Assembly (NCBI GenBank): GCA_049890215.1
Contig: JBMHBX010000038.1
Location: 72,498 to 136,497, forward strand
Direction of reading: 5' to 3'
Length of the DNA stretch: 64,000 bases
Source: UBA685 sp049890215
GTDB taxonomy: Bacteria; Pseudomonadota; Alphaproteobacteria; Puniceispirillales; Puniceispirillaceae
Part shown: positions 43,063-50,989 of the stretch, piece after piece
Layout of the letters: the number at the start of each line of letters is the position of its first letter
How positions within the stretch are numbered: position 1 is the first letter of the stretch
Translations under genes and position numbers: made by a program
Notes under the pieces: generated by a model
Told to the model about the DNA's origin: nothing
The model's database searches: none
Seen by the model: the letters and a program-made list of their open reading frames with translations, nothing else

Positions 43063-44453
43063 TGCAGTATTCTATTCAGCGATTAAAAAAAGTTGTTAAT
43101 TCATCTCCAATTTTAAGAATAGACCCTGATTTTTTTCACCCAACGTATTTAGCAGTAGAAAACAAACTTTCTGACATCTCAACATCTTCTATGTTTCAAA
43201 AAGGGGTGAAAGTTATTCACCCTAATGAAATCAAAAGAAACTTTGTTAGTGAAAATGGAGTTCAATTTGTCAGAGCCCAAAATGTAAGACCATTTTTCTT
43301 CAATACTAACGCTAACCCAGTTTTTATTTCTAAGCCAGATAGTAAGCGTCTTAGCAAGAATGTGATAACTCATGGTGATATCTTGCTTACAAGAACTGGG
43401 GCTAACTTTGGACAATGCTGTTTGTATATTGAAGAAGTGGAGTCCACTGCTTCTTCTCACACTTTCATTATTAAATCTGGAACGATTGAGCCTGCTTTTC
43501 TTGTGGTTCTTTTAAATACAACTTATGGCAGGCAAATATTAGATAAAAATATGTATGGGGCAGCACAGCAAGAGTTAGCGCCATATGCGATATATAACTT
43601 CCCAGCGCCTGATTTCACCAAAGATTTTGAATGGAAAATTGCTTCATTATTTGTTGATGCCAATGAACTTTTAAATCAATCAAAAAAATATCCTCAACAA
43701 GCAGAAACATTACTCCTCACAGAATTAGGGCTTGAGAATTGGCAACCTAAAAAGCAGCTAAGCTTTGTGGCTAATTATGCTGAAGTGGAGGACGCCAACC
43801 GCTTTGATGCCGACTATTTCCAACCTCATTACAAAGAACTGCTAGAGCGGATTAGCGAACAACAGGTAAAGCTTCATCACTTTGGTGAAAAAGTTCAACT
43901 AAGAAATAAAAATTATCGACCGATAGCTGAGAAAGAATACCGTTACATTGAATTATCTAACATTGGCGCCAATGGAGAAATTACAGGTTTCAGCAAAGAA
44001 TTGGGCAAAAAATTACCATCGAGAGCGAGGCGCATTGTAAGAAAAGGAGATGTGATTATCTCTTCAATTGAAGGCTCAATTGATAGTGTAGCTTTGATTT
44101 CAGATAAAGAAGATGGCGCTCTATGTTCAACAGGGTTTCATATTGCACATTCAGAAATCTATAACCCTGAAACTTTACTAGTCTTAATGAAAAGCATCAT
44201 AGGACAGCTTCAACTTGAAAGAGGTTGTAATGGCACAATTCTAACCTCAATCAGTAAGGGTGAACTGAATAGACTTAAGCTGCCTGAAATTAACGAAGCT
44301 ACCCAAGAACAACTAAAGCAACTTGTTCAGCAAATGTATGATGATAGAGACGCAACAAAACGCCTTCTAGAAACAGCCAAAAGAGCCGTTGAAATTGCCA
44401 TAGAAGAAGACGAAGTCGCCGCTTTCCGCTTTATTGAAAATGAGGCGACCTGA
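43062..44453 (+). CDS. Restriction-modification specificity subunit (HsdS-like)
   Basis: About 463 residues from ATG 43062, which shares one base with the methylase stop. Two target-recognition domains are visible: one near residues 20-200 (GVQFVRAQNVRPF, VITHGDILLTRTGANFGQ) and one near 265-430 (YRYIELSNIGANGEI, RIVRKGDVIISSIEGSID), each followed by a helical spacer such as EATQEQLKQLVQQMYDDRDA. The two half-sites imply a bipartite recognition sequence. Its base composition is clearly more AT-rich than the neighbours, suggesting acquisition by transfer or TRD exchange. The sequence recognised cannot be predicted. Confidence 0.87.
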   Translation: MQYSIQRLKKVVNSSPILRIDPDFFHPTYLAVENKLSDISTSSMFQKGVKVIHPNEIKRNFVSENGVQFVRAQNVRPFFFNTNANPVFISKPDSKRLSKNVITHGDILLTRTGANFGQCCLYIEEVESTASSHTFIIKSGTIEPAFLVVLLNTTYGRQILDKNMYGAAQQELAPYAIYNFPAPDFTKDFEWKIASLFVDANELLNQSKKYPQQAETLLLTELGLENWQPKKQLSFVANYAEVEDANRFDADYFQPHYKELLERISEQQVKLHHFGEKVQLRNKNYRPIAEKEYRYIELSNIGANGEITGFSKELGKKLPSRARRIVRKGDVIISSIEGSIDSVALISDKEDGALCSTGFHIAHSEIYNPETLLVLMKSIIGQLQLERGCNGTILTSISKGELNRLKLPEINEATQEQLKQLVQQMYDDRDATKRLLETAKRAVEIAIEEDEVAAFRFIENEAT

Positions 44454-44479
44454 TGGTAAAATTAACAGCAGCAATCTAA
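44453..44479 (+). pseudogene. Eight-codon ORF coupled to the specificity gene (possible remnant)
   Basis: An ATG overlapping the specificity-gene stop (TGATG) opens a frame that reads MVKLTAAI and then TAA. Such an overlap is what a third, translationally coupled gene would have, so this may be the start of a lost gene. It may equally be chance. Confidence 0.25.
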
Positions 44480-44497
44480 CATAATGATGTGACTGCC

Positions 44498-45364
44498 TCA
44501 AAACACCAAATCATAATCACTTGTGATGACTTTGCGCATGGCGCCTTTTAGGGCTGACATATATTTGTCTGTGTCTTTTCGGATGACATTTGTGTGGCAG
44601 GGGGCAAAAATCCTGATGTCATATGTCTGATAAAAGGCCTCTATCATCTGGTCTATCTCATCAGGGTTGGTCCATCTCAGCCACGGAAAGACCACACAAT
44701 TTGTAATTCCCACATCATGTTCAAAACGCTCTGCTGAATATCCCACCTCTTCCATCTCATCCATAAAGCGGAAACATTGATGCTCATTATGCGCATTTAA
44801 CGCCCAGTCCACGGCGCATAGCATCCCTGTTTTATGCTCATAAATCCACTGAGTCAGCGCATGATCAACAAACAAAGGCTTAATGATTTCAATCTCATGC
44901 TCACCCAAAGAAATCTTGGTGCCATAATCGCATTTTTGCGCATCTGCCAGGCCGTGAACTTCATAATGATCATGGCCAGAGACTGTCAGAATGGTCATAT
45001 CAGGGTGGCGGCGTTTAATCGCAGCCGTATTGCCGGCATGAGGCAGCTCTGTATGCGAAATCCACAAATAATCAAGCGTGCGCCCGTCAAGCAAATCATC
45101 CAATACCTCAAGCATGGTTTCATGTTGCGCCGGCCCAAGCGTATCGATCAAAAACGTCTTTTCATCCAAAAATAAATAACAGCAATAGATGATATCATTT
45201 GCATGGGGGTCAAATTTGGGGTTGATACGCGCGAAATCTTCGGCAAAGCCACGATTGAGGCGTGCCGCATCCTTGCCGGCACAATGGGCAATCCAAAAGA
45301 TTTTTTCGCTGATTTGGCGCACGCCAATGCGGGTGGCGCCATCACCATAGATTTTCAGGCTCAT
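44498..45364 (-). CDS. Flavodiiron-like metallo-beta-lactamase-fold protein, degenerate paralogue
   Basis: About 288 residues from ATG 45364, which overlaps the stop of the preceding gene (ATGA) and has AGGAG upstream; a TTG two codons earlier is also open. The motif SHTELPHAGN (H104, E106, P108, H109) replaces the usual HxHxDH with the HxE of flavodiiron proteins. Asp186 (in CAVDWAL) and His257 (in FAPCHTNVIRK) fit later diiron ligands, but the expected His before that Asp is Gln172 (LTQWIYEHKTG). No flavodoxin domain is present. Last gene of the eight-gene Rieske operon. It may be a partner subunit of the upstream paralogue or a binding protein. Function unknown. Confidence 0.72.
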   Translation of the reverse strand: MSLKIYGDGATRIGVRQISEKIFWIAHCAGKDAARLNRGFAEDFARINPKFDPHANDIIYCCYLFLDEKTFLIDTLGPAQHETMLEVLDDLLDGRTLDYLWISHTELPHAGNTAAIKRRHPDMTILTVSGHDHYEVHGLADAQKCDYGTKISLGEHEIEIIKPLFVDHALTQWIYEHKTGMLCAVDWALNAHNEHQCFRFMDEMEEVGYSAERFEHDVGITNCVVFPWLRWTNPDEIDQMIEAFYQTYDIRIFAPCHTNVIRKDTDKYMSALKGAMRKVITSDYDLVF

Positions 45365-46104
45365 TGGCAAATCTCCTTCAAAGCGGTGATAACTTTTTCT
45401 GTGAAATCAGGGATATTGCCCCGAATGGCATTGCCATGGGTGGGGGCGATAATGCGCACATCGCGCACTGTAAAGACTTTGGCGATATCGTCTGCCACTT
45501 TGTGCCCTTGTGCCAGAGGCAGGAAGCGAAAAGCAGATTCATGATAGGCTTTGATCCAGTCAGGCGCTATGCCGTCTTCAAGCTCATCATCAAAGGCTTC
45601 ATCAGCTGATTTGGGAAATAAATAACCAAAGGCATCAGCTGAGAATAAGGTGCCAGTTTTCCGGTCAAACATCCAATGTGTGCCAGGCTGATCTTTCAAA
45701 ATACCATCTGAAAACGAAATACGCCTGCCGCCATAGACCTCATCCGTGCCGGCATAACCATAGCTGACCTGATCCTCTCTTACCCACCATGGCAACTCAA
45801 CATGAGGCAGAATGCCGCTGGACACCACAAGTTTTGCCTCAGGCCATTCTTTCAAAATCACATTCAGATTACCTGTATGAGGCAGTTCTGTATGAGTCAA
45901 AAATACATAAGCCGCCGGCACATCTCCTAATAGCTGGCGCAGATCAGACATGATTTCACCAGAATGAATATGAGAGCCTGAATCAAATATAAGAGGGCAC
46001 CCGTCATTCAAAAGAACATAAACGCGCACCGCTTCATGAATGCCATCATGACCTGCGACAGATTCCCCGATTTGATAAAGATCGCCTGAGACGTGACGTA
46101 ACAT
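45361..46104 (-). CDS. Flavodiiron-like metallo-beta-lactamase-fold protein (single domain)
   Basis: A 247-residue protein with the diiron layout of flavodiiron proteins: THTELPHTGN (H71, E73, P75, H76), H143 in GTHWMFDRKTG, D157 in LFSADAFGY, and H223 in IAPTHGNAIRG. FSADAFG followed by FDDELEDG closely resembles the flavodiiron pattern. The one unusual ligand position is Pro75 in place of Asp. The flavodoxin domain is absent, as in the single-domain oxygen-binding diiron proteins. RBS AAGGAG is strong. It sits 13 bases after the carnitine-dehydrogenase-like gene. An oxygen, nitric-oxide or electron-transfer role for the Rieske enzyme, or hydrolysis of an operon thioester, are both possible. 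Confidence 0.75.
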   Translation of the reverse strand: MLRHVSGDLYQIGESVAGHDGIHEAVRVYVLLNDGCPLIFDSGSHIHSGEIMSDLRQLLGDVPAAYVFLTHTELPHTGNLNVILKEWPEAKLVVSSGILPHVELPWWVREDQVSYGYAGTDEVYGGRRISFSDGILKDQPGTHWMFDRKTGTLFSADAFGYLFPKSADEAFDDELEDGIAPDWIKAYHESAFRFLPLAQGHKVADDIAKVFTVRDVRIIAPTHGNAIRGNIPDFTEKVITALKEICQ

Positions 46105-46117
46105 ATCCTCTCCTTTT

Positions 46118-47047
46118 CTAGCGCTTGCCTGAGGTGTGTTTTAACATGGCTGTGATAAGTTCATCTCTTTTGGCTGATAAGTCAGACACATTTTGGCTGC
46201 CTGCTTCTTCGTGCACCCCTTGTGATAAAATGGCAGCCAGCTCAGGTGACAGGCGCGGATCGCCCAAATCATCCCACCATCTGTTAAAGCTAGGGGTATA
46301 GCGTTCACAAAAGCTATCAAGCCCCCCTTCACCGGCGCCCAAATGAAATAACATTGTTGGCCCCATCGCTGCCCAACGAAGCCCGGGGCCGGACCAGACA
46401 GCTTTATCCACATCCTCAACAGTGGCAACGCCTTCTTTGACAAGATGGATTGCTTCTCGCCACAGAGCTGCCTGTAATCTGTTTGCAACATGTCCCGGCA
46501 CTTCTTTTTTGACCCGGATGGTGATTTTGCCAACTGATTCATAGAACGCCTCTGCCATAGGGATGACATCTTCTGCCGTCTTTTCATTGGCAAGTAATTC
46601 GACCAGAGGGATCAGATGAGGCGGGTTAAAAGGATGCCCCAGAATAAAGCGGGAGGGATCCTGCCAGCCTTCCTGCATTTCGCGCACCATCAGACCAGAG
46701 GCTGACGAGCAAATAATTGCCTTATCATCTAAGTGAGGTTCAATCTCAGCGAAGATCGCTTTTTTGACCTCTATGCGCTCAGGCACATTTTCCTGAATGA
46801 ATTGCGCGCCTTTGACGGCATTTGCCGCGCTGTCATAAAAGCGCAAATCGCCTTTGCGTCCCTCTTTCACCAGACCTAATTCGTTGAGAGTTGGCCAGGC
46901 TTTCTCAATATAGGCCCTCACATCTGCCTCAGCCGTTGGGGCAGGATCATAGATTTGCACATCTTTGCCGGCTGCGAGAAATAACGCACTCCAGCTAGCC
47001 CCGATAACGCCTGCCCCAAGGACAGCGGTTGTTGTGATTTCCTGCAT
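46118..47047 (-). CDS. 3-hydroxyacyl-CoA dehydrogenase-family protein, probable L-carnitine dehydrogenase
   Basis: A 309-residue NAD-dependent enzyme. The N-terminal AVLGAGVIGASWSALFLAAG is the NAD fold; QENVPERIEVKKAIFAEI, SSASGLMV and GHPFNPPHLIPLVELL are the active-site region shared by carnitine dehydrogenase, gulonate dehydrogenase and 3-hydroxyacyl-CoA dehydrogenases. The C-terminal domain has GPGLRWAAMGPTMLFHLG, a pattern of the carnitine/gulonate group. A BKACE gene two genes upstream supports oxidation of carnitine to 3-dehydrocarnitine. The start ATG overlaps the SDR stop by one base. No betainyl-CoA thioesterase domain is fused here. Confidence 0.8.
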   Translation of the reverse strand: MQEITTTAVLGAGVIGASWSALFLAAGKDVQIYDPAPTAEADVRAYIEKAWPTLNELGLVKEGRKGDLRFYDSAANAVKGAQFIQENVPERIEVKKAIFAEIEPHLDDKAIICSSASGLMVREMQEGWQDPSRFILGHPFNPPHLIPLVELLANEKTAEDVIPMAEAFYESVGKITIRVKKEVPGHVANRLQAALWREAIHLVKEGVATVEDVDKAVWSGPGLRWAAMGPTMLFHLGAGEGGLDSFCERYTPSFNRWWDDLGDPRLSPELAAILSQGVHEEAGSQNVSDLSAKRDELITAMLKHTSGKR

Positions 47048-47790
47048 CAGAATAACCCCGGATTAAGTGGTGAGGCAGCTGTCATGCCGCCATCTATGGT
47101 GTAACATTGGCCAGTCGCAAATGAAGATTCATCACTGGCAAGCCATAAAGCCAGATTGGCAATATCATCTGGTTTGCCAAACCGGCTCATGGCATGACGC
47201 GCGATCGCATCTTTTCTGGCAGCAACAGGATCATCAGCCAGATCAAAACCGGCCTCCAACATGCCTGTCTCAATCCATCCGGGGCAAATAGCATTGCAAC
47301 GCACCTGAGGGCCATGATCCACAGCGATAGATCTTGTCAGCCCGTGAACAAACGCTTTAGACGCATTATATAACGCCATAGACGGATCAGCGATTTTGCC
47401 GGAAATAGATCCCATATTGATGATTGAGCCACCATCACTCATCAAAGGCAGAAAGGCGCGGCACATGGCAAAGACACCTTTGGCATTGGTATTCATGACA
47501 AGCTCCCAATCCTCATCACTGCTTTGCGCGACCGTCTTTTCAACCTGAACACCAGAATTATTGACCAGAATATCACAAGTGCCCATGCTTGCTGCAAAGT
47601 CATTTACCGCACTCACATCTGTCACATCCAGCTGGTACCAGTGAATGGCATCAGGCAAATCGTCCGGGCGCGTGCCTCTGCCGCAGGTGGTTACAATGGC
47701 GCCTTCTTTTATAAAACGCTCTGCAATGGCGCGGCCAATGCCCTGACGCCCGCCAGTGATAATAGCCTGTTTTTGATGAAGCTGTCCCAT
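47047..47790 (-). CDS. Short-chain dehydrogenase/reductase of the Rieske operon (first)
   Basis: A 247-residue classical SDR. ITGGRQGIGRAIAERF is the cofactor motif; a D-rich strand DVTDVSAV, NNSGV, the catalytic ALYNASKAFVHGLTRS, PGWIETGML and FATGQCYTIDGGM are in order. The start lies four bases after the stop of the aldehyde dehydrogenase, and the stop overlaps the next start (TGATG). The substrate is unknown; a hydroxy acid or hydroxyaldehyde from the same pathway is expected. Confidence 0.85.
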   Translation of the reverse strand: MGQLHQKQAIITGGRQGIGRAIAERFIKEGAIVTTCGRGTRPDDLPDAIHWYQLDVTDVSAVNDFAASMGTCDILVNNSGVQVEKTVAQSSDEDWELVMNTNAKGVFAMCRAFLPLMSDGGSIINMGSISGKIADPSMALYNASKAFVHGLTRSIAVDHGPQVRCNAICPGWIETGMLEAGFDLADDPVAARKDAIARHAMSRFGKPDDIANLALWLASDESSFATGQCYTIDGGMTAASPLNPGLF

Positions 47791-47794
47791 GATG

Positions 47795-49213
47795 CTAATG
47801 CGCGATCATAACGTGACGTATAGAGGTATAGGCATCAAGCGAATAGACAGACATATCACAACCAGTGCCAGATCCTTTCATGGCTGCCCACGGCATTTCC
47901 GGTGTGGCAATTCCATGTGTGTTCACCCAGGTAAACCCATAACGCAATCCGGAAGTCACACGCATTGCCCGCCCAACATCTTTTGTAAAGACAGATGAGG
48001 CAAGGCCATAGCGACCGGCATTTGCAATGGCAATCGCCTCTGCTTCATCACGAAATCTTGAAATGGTTACAACAGGGCCAAAGATTTCCTGGGTGGCTGC
48101 CTCAGCCTCATTATCCACATTGGCAAGCAATGTTGGTGCATAATAAAAGCCGGGACGGTCAATTATCTCACCGCCTGTGACAACCTCACAAGAGGCTCTG
48201 GCTCTGTCCACAAAGCCAGCCACTGATGCGCGGTGCTCCTCACTGACAAGAGGCCCCATCTCAGTGCCATCTTCACGCGGGGCACCAACTTTGATTTGCC
48301 TGATTTGCGCTTCTGCGGCGGCAACAACCTTATCATAAACGCTATCAGCCACAAGCACGCGGCAAGGTTGGGCACAATCTTGACCGGCATTGAAATAAGA
48401 GCCATAGCGAATGGTTTCTGCAACGGCCTCAATATTGGCGTCTTCAAATACGATAACAGGTGCCTTGCCGCCTAATTCAAGATGGACATGCCTGATTTGA
48501 TCTGAAGCAGCTTTCATAGCCTGTTTGCCTGTGCGGGGCGAGCCGGTTATTGAAATAGCTTCTGCCTGAGAGGCATTGATAAGGCTGTTGCCAACGCTGT
48601 CTCCTTTGCCATGCAGGATATTAACCACCCCTGCAGGCACGATATCTGCCAGAATTTCACCAAGGCGCAAGGTCGATAAAGGGGTGACTTCAGACGGCTT
48701 TAATACCACCGGACAACCGGCGGCTAATGGCGCTGCCAACTTCCATGCCGCCATCATTAACGGGTAATTCCATGGGGCAATCGCTGATACAGGCCCGACA
48801 GGATCACGTCTTATCATAGAGGTGTGACCTTCGACATATTCTCCGGCGGCAGATCCTGTCATGGTGCGGGCAGCGCCTGCAAAAAAGCGGAAGCTATCAA
48901 TGATAAGCGGCATTTCATCATCATGGGCAGATGGCCAGGGTTTGCCAACATCCAGACTCTCAAGTTCAGCCAGCTCTGTGGCATGAGCTTCTATCTTATC
49001 AGCAATTTGATGCAATAACGTACTGCGCTCAGCCGGTGTGCTGCGCCCATAGCTTTCAAAAGCGACCCCAGCGCTTTGCATTGCTTTTGCCACCTGTGCC
49101 GTGCTTGCTTGCCTGATGGTGGTGATCTCTTCACCAGTGGCAGGGTTATGCACTGGCAAAGCAGCGCCCTCTCCGGAAACCAACTCATTATTAATAAGCA
49201 TTTTGTCTTGCAT
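47795..49213 (-). CDS. NAD-dependent aldehyde dehydrogenase, betaine/aminobutyraldehyde type
   Basis: About 472 residues from ATG 49213 (MQDKMLINNELVSGEGA), which has GGGGAG upstream; the longer frame overlaps the BKACE stop and is less likely. The active site has the base Glu in HLELGGKAPVIVFEDA and the nucleophile Cys in YFNAGQDCAQPCRVLVADS. The GQDCxxxCR pattern resembles aminobutyraldehyde (PatD-like) and trimethylaminobutyraldehyde dehydrogenases, and APWNYPLMMAAWKLAPAL-type segments are present. It would oxidise betaine aldehyde, trimethylaminobutyraldehyde, or the malic semialdehyde released by a carnitine oxygenase. Central gene of the operon. Confidence 0.82.
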   Translation of the reverse strand: MQDKMLINNELVSGEGAALPVHNPATGEEITTIRQASTAQVAKAMQSAGVAFESYGRSTPAERSTLLHQIADKIEAHATELAELESLDVGKPWPSAHDDEMPLIIDSFRFFAGAARTMTGSAAGEYVEGHTSMIRRDPVGPVSAIAPWNYPLMMAAWKLAAPLAAGCPVVLKPSEVTPLSTLRLGEILADIVPAGVVNILHGKGDSVGNSLINASQAEAISITGSPRTGKQAMKAASDQIRHVHLELGGKAPVIVFEDANIEAVAETIRYGSYFNAGQDCAQPCRVLVADSVYDKVVAAAEAQIRQIKVGAPREDGTEMGPLVSEEHRASVAGFVDRARASCEVVTGGEIIDRPGFYYAPTLLANVDNEAEAATQEIFGPVVTISRFRDEAEAIAIANAGRYGLASSVFTKDVGRAMRVTSGLRYGFTWVNTHGIATPEMPWAAMKGSGTGCDMSVYSLDAYTSIRHVMIAH

Positions 49214-49253
49214 CTGTCTTAACTCCCCTTTTGACTGTATTTCATCGCTGATC

Positions 49254-50186
49254 TCAGAACCCAACCTCATCACCGCCTTTTAAGGCAAGGCGCTCTCTGG
49301 CCTCTTCAGCTGTGGCAACTTTTAAGCCAAGATTTTCGATAATTTGTCTGATTTTGCGCACTTGCTCTGCATTTGAAGTCGCCAGTTTTTTGGGTCCGAT
49401 ATAAATCGAATCTTCAAGGCCAACACGCAAATTGCCGCCAAGCATAGCTGATTGTGTGGCAAAAGGCATCTGATGGCGCCCGGCCGCCAGTACAGACCAT
49501 TCATAATTCTCTTCACCAAATAATTTATTCGCTATGGTGTGCATATGCATCAGATTATCCAAATCTGCGCCTGCCCCGCCTAAAATGCCAAATACCATTT
49601 GGATGAAAAAAGGTGGTTTTACCAAACCTTTATCAACAAAATATTTCAAATTATACAAATGGCCCAGATCATAACATTCAAACTCAAATCTGGTCCCATG
49701 TGTCTGCCCCAATTCCTGAAGCGCATATTCAATCGTTGCAAAGGTATTGGGAAAAATAAAATCCTTTGTCATTTCAAGAAAAGGGCGCTCCCATTCATGG
49801 GTAAATTCCTGATATTTTTCAAGCATTGGGAAAATACCAAAATTCATAGATCCCATATTCATTGAGGCCATCTCAGGGCTGGCAATTTTGGCTGCTGCCA
49901 GACGTTCATCCATCGTCATGCCAAGACCGCCACCTGTTGAAACATTTATCACAGCATCACAAGATTGCTTAATCACAGGCAGAAATTGCATGAAAGTCTC
50001 AGGTCTGGGATCAGGCTTTCCTGTCTCAGGATCTCTTGCGTGAAGATGAATAATAGACGCCCCTGCCTCAGCGGCATCGATCGCAGCTGTCGCTATCTCT
50101 GTTGGCGTAATGGGCAAATAGGGGCTCATGGTCGGGGTGTGAATCCCGCCTGTTGGGGCACAGGTGATGATGACAGATTTCGCCAT
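49254..50186 (-). CDS. Beta-keto acid cleavage enzyme (BKACE, DUF849)
   Basis: A 310-residue TIM-barrel zinc enzyme that cleaves a beta-keto acid with acetyl-CoA to give acetoacetate and a new acyl-CoA. It starts SVIITCAPTGGIHTPTMSP, has the zinc His pair in IIHLHARDPETGKPDPRP (about residues 45-62), NVSTGGGLGMT, MNMGSMNFG, and the later Glu region. DUF849 members act on dehydrocarnitine, 3-keto-5-aminohexanoate and others. Next to a carnitine-dehydrogenase-like gene, dehydrocarnitine (giving betainyl-CoA) is the best guess. It lies 10 bases after the SDR gene upstream. Confidence 0.88.
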   Translation of the reverse strand: MAKSVIITCAPTGGIHTPTMSPYLPITPTEIATAAIDAAEAGASIIHLHARDPETGKPDPRPETFMQFLPVIKQSCDAVINVSTGGGLGMTMDERLAAAKIASPEMASMNMGSMNFGIFPMLEKYQEFTHEWERPFLEMTKDFIFPNTFATIEYALQELGQTHGTRFEFECYDLGHLYNLKYFVDKGLVKPPFFIQMVFGILGGAGADLDNLMHMHTIANKLFGEENYEWSVLAAGRHQMPFATQSAMLGGNLRVGLEDSIYIGPKKLATSNAEQVRKIRQIIENLGLKVATAEEARERLALKGGDEVGF

Positions 50187-50196
50187 GAAAGCCTCC

Positions 50197-50976
50197 TTAT
50201 AATTTCATCTGCTGGACTTGTGCAGACAGGCCGCCATCCATGACCCAAAGCTGGCCTGCGGTATAGCGCGCCTCATCTGAAGCAAGCCAATTGACCAAAT
50301 TGGCGATATCAGACGGCTTGCCATAGGTGCGCATAGGGTGCACATCTCTTACCGCTTGCTTTAATGACTCAATGGTCCCGCCACTGCCGCCAGAGCCTTC
50401 GCCTTCAAAAAAGCTTTGCAGCATAGGTGTGTCTACATAGCCAGGGCAGATTGCATTGACGCGTATACCTTCTGGCCCATGGTCACATGCCATGGCCTTG
50501 GTCAGGGCATGAACAGCGCCTTTGGTGGCGCAATAAGCCGCCAGTCCGGGATCAGCAATGTAACCATCATAAGACCCAAAATTAATCACCGCAGCCCCGT
50601 TCGGATTCGCCGCCGCCGCTTTGCGCAATAATGGCAAAGCATATTTGGAGGTTAAAAACATACCAGTCACATTGACGGCAAAGATATGGTTCCACTGCTC
50701 AAGCGTGGTATGCTCAATGGTTTCCTCAATCTCAATGCCAGCTGCATTGACCAATATATCAAGCTTATCCCATTGGTTTTCCAAATCTGAGAAACTTGTC
50801 TTGATAGCCGCCTCATCTGTGACATCATAATGAAGGAACTGACCAGCTCCCTTATTATCATGCAGATCAGCTGCTATCACCTTTGCACCTTCTTTTTCAA
50901 AGCGCGCAACAATCGCAGACCCAATGCCACCTGTGCCACCTGTTACAAAGGCTGTTTTACCGTCTAATAATCCCAT
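50197..50976 (-). CDS. Short-chain dehydrogenase/reductase of the Rieske operon (second)
   Basis: A 259-residue classical SDR with VTGGTGGIGSAIVARFEKEG, NAAGIEI, the catalytic AAYCATKGAVHALTKAMACD (Tyr/Lys) and PGYVDTPML. A Gly/Ser-rich loop EGEGSGGSGG (about residue 196) sits over the substrate site and is unusual. It lies 13 bases after the Rieske gene and 10 bases before the BKACE gene. The product of the Rieske reaction, an unstable hemiaminal or its aldehyde, could be its substrate; this is inference. Confidence 0.85.
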   Translation of the reverse strand: MGLLDGKTAFVTGGTGGIGSAIVARFEKEGAKVIAADLHDNKGAGQFLHYDVTDEAAIKTSFSDLENQWDKLDILVNAAGIEIEETIEHTTLEQWNHIFAVNVTGMFLTSKYALPLLRKAAAANPNGAAVINFGSYDGYIADPGLAAYCATKGAVHALTKAMACDHGPEGIRVNAICPGYVDTPMLQSFFEGEGSGGSGGTIESLKQAVRDVHPMRTYGKPSDIANLVNWLASDEARYTAGQLWVMDGGLSAQVQQMKL

Positions 50977-50989
50977 TATCTTTTATCTT

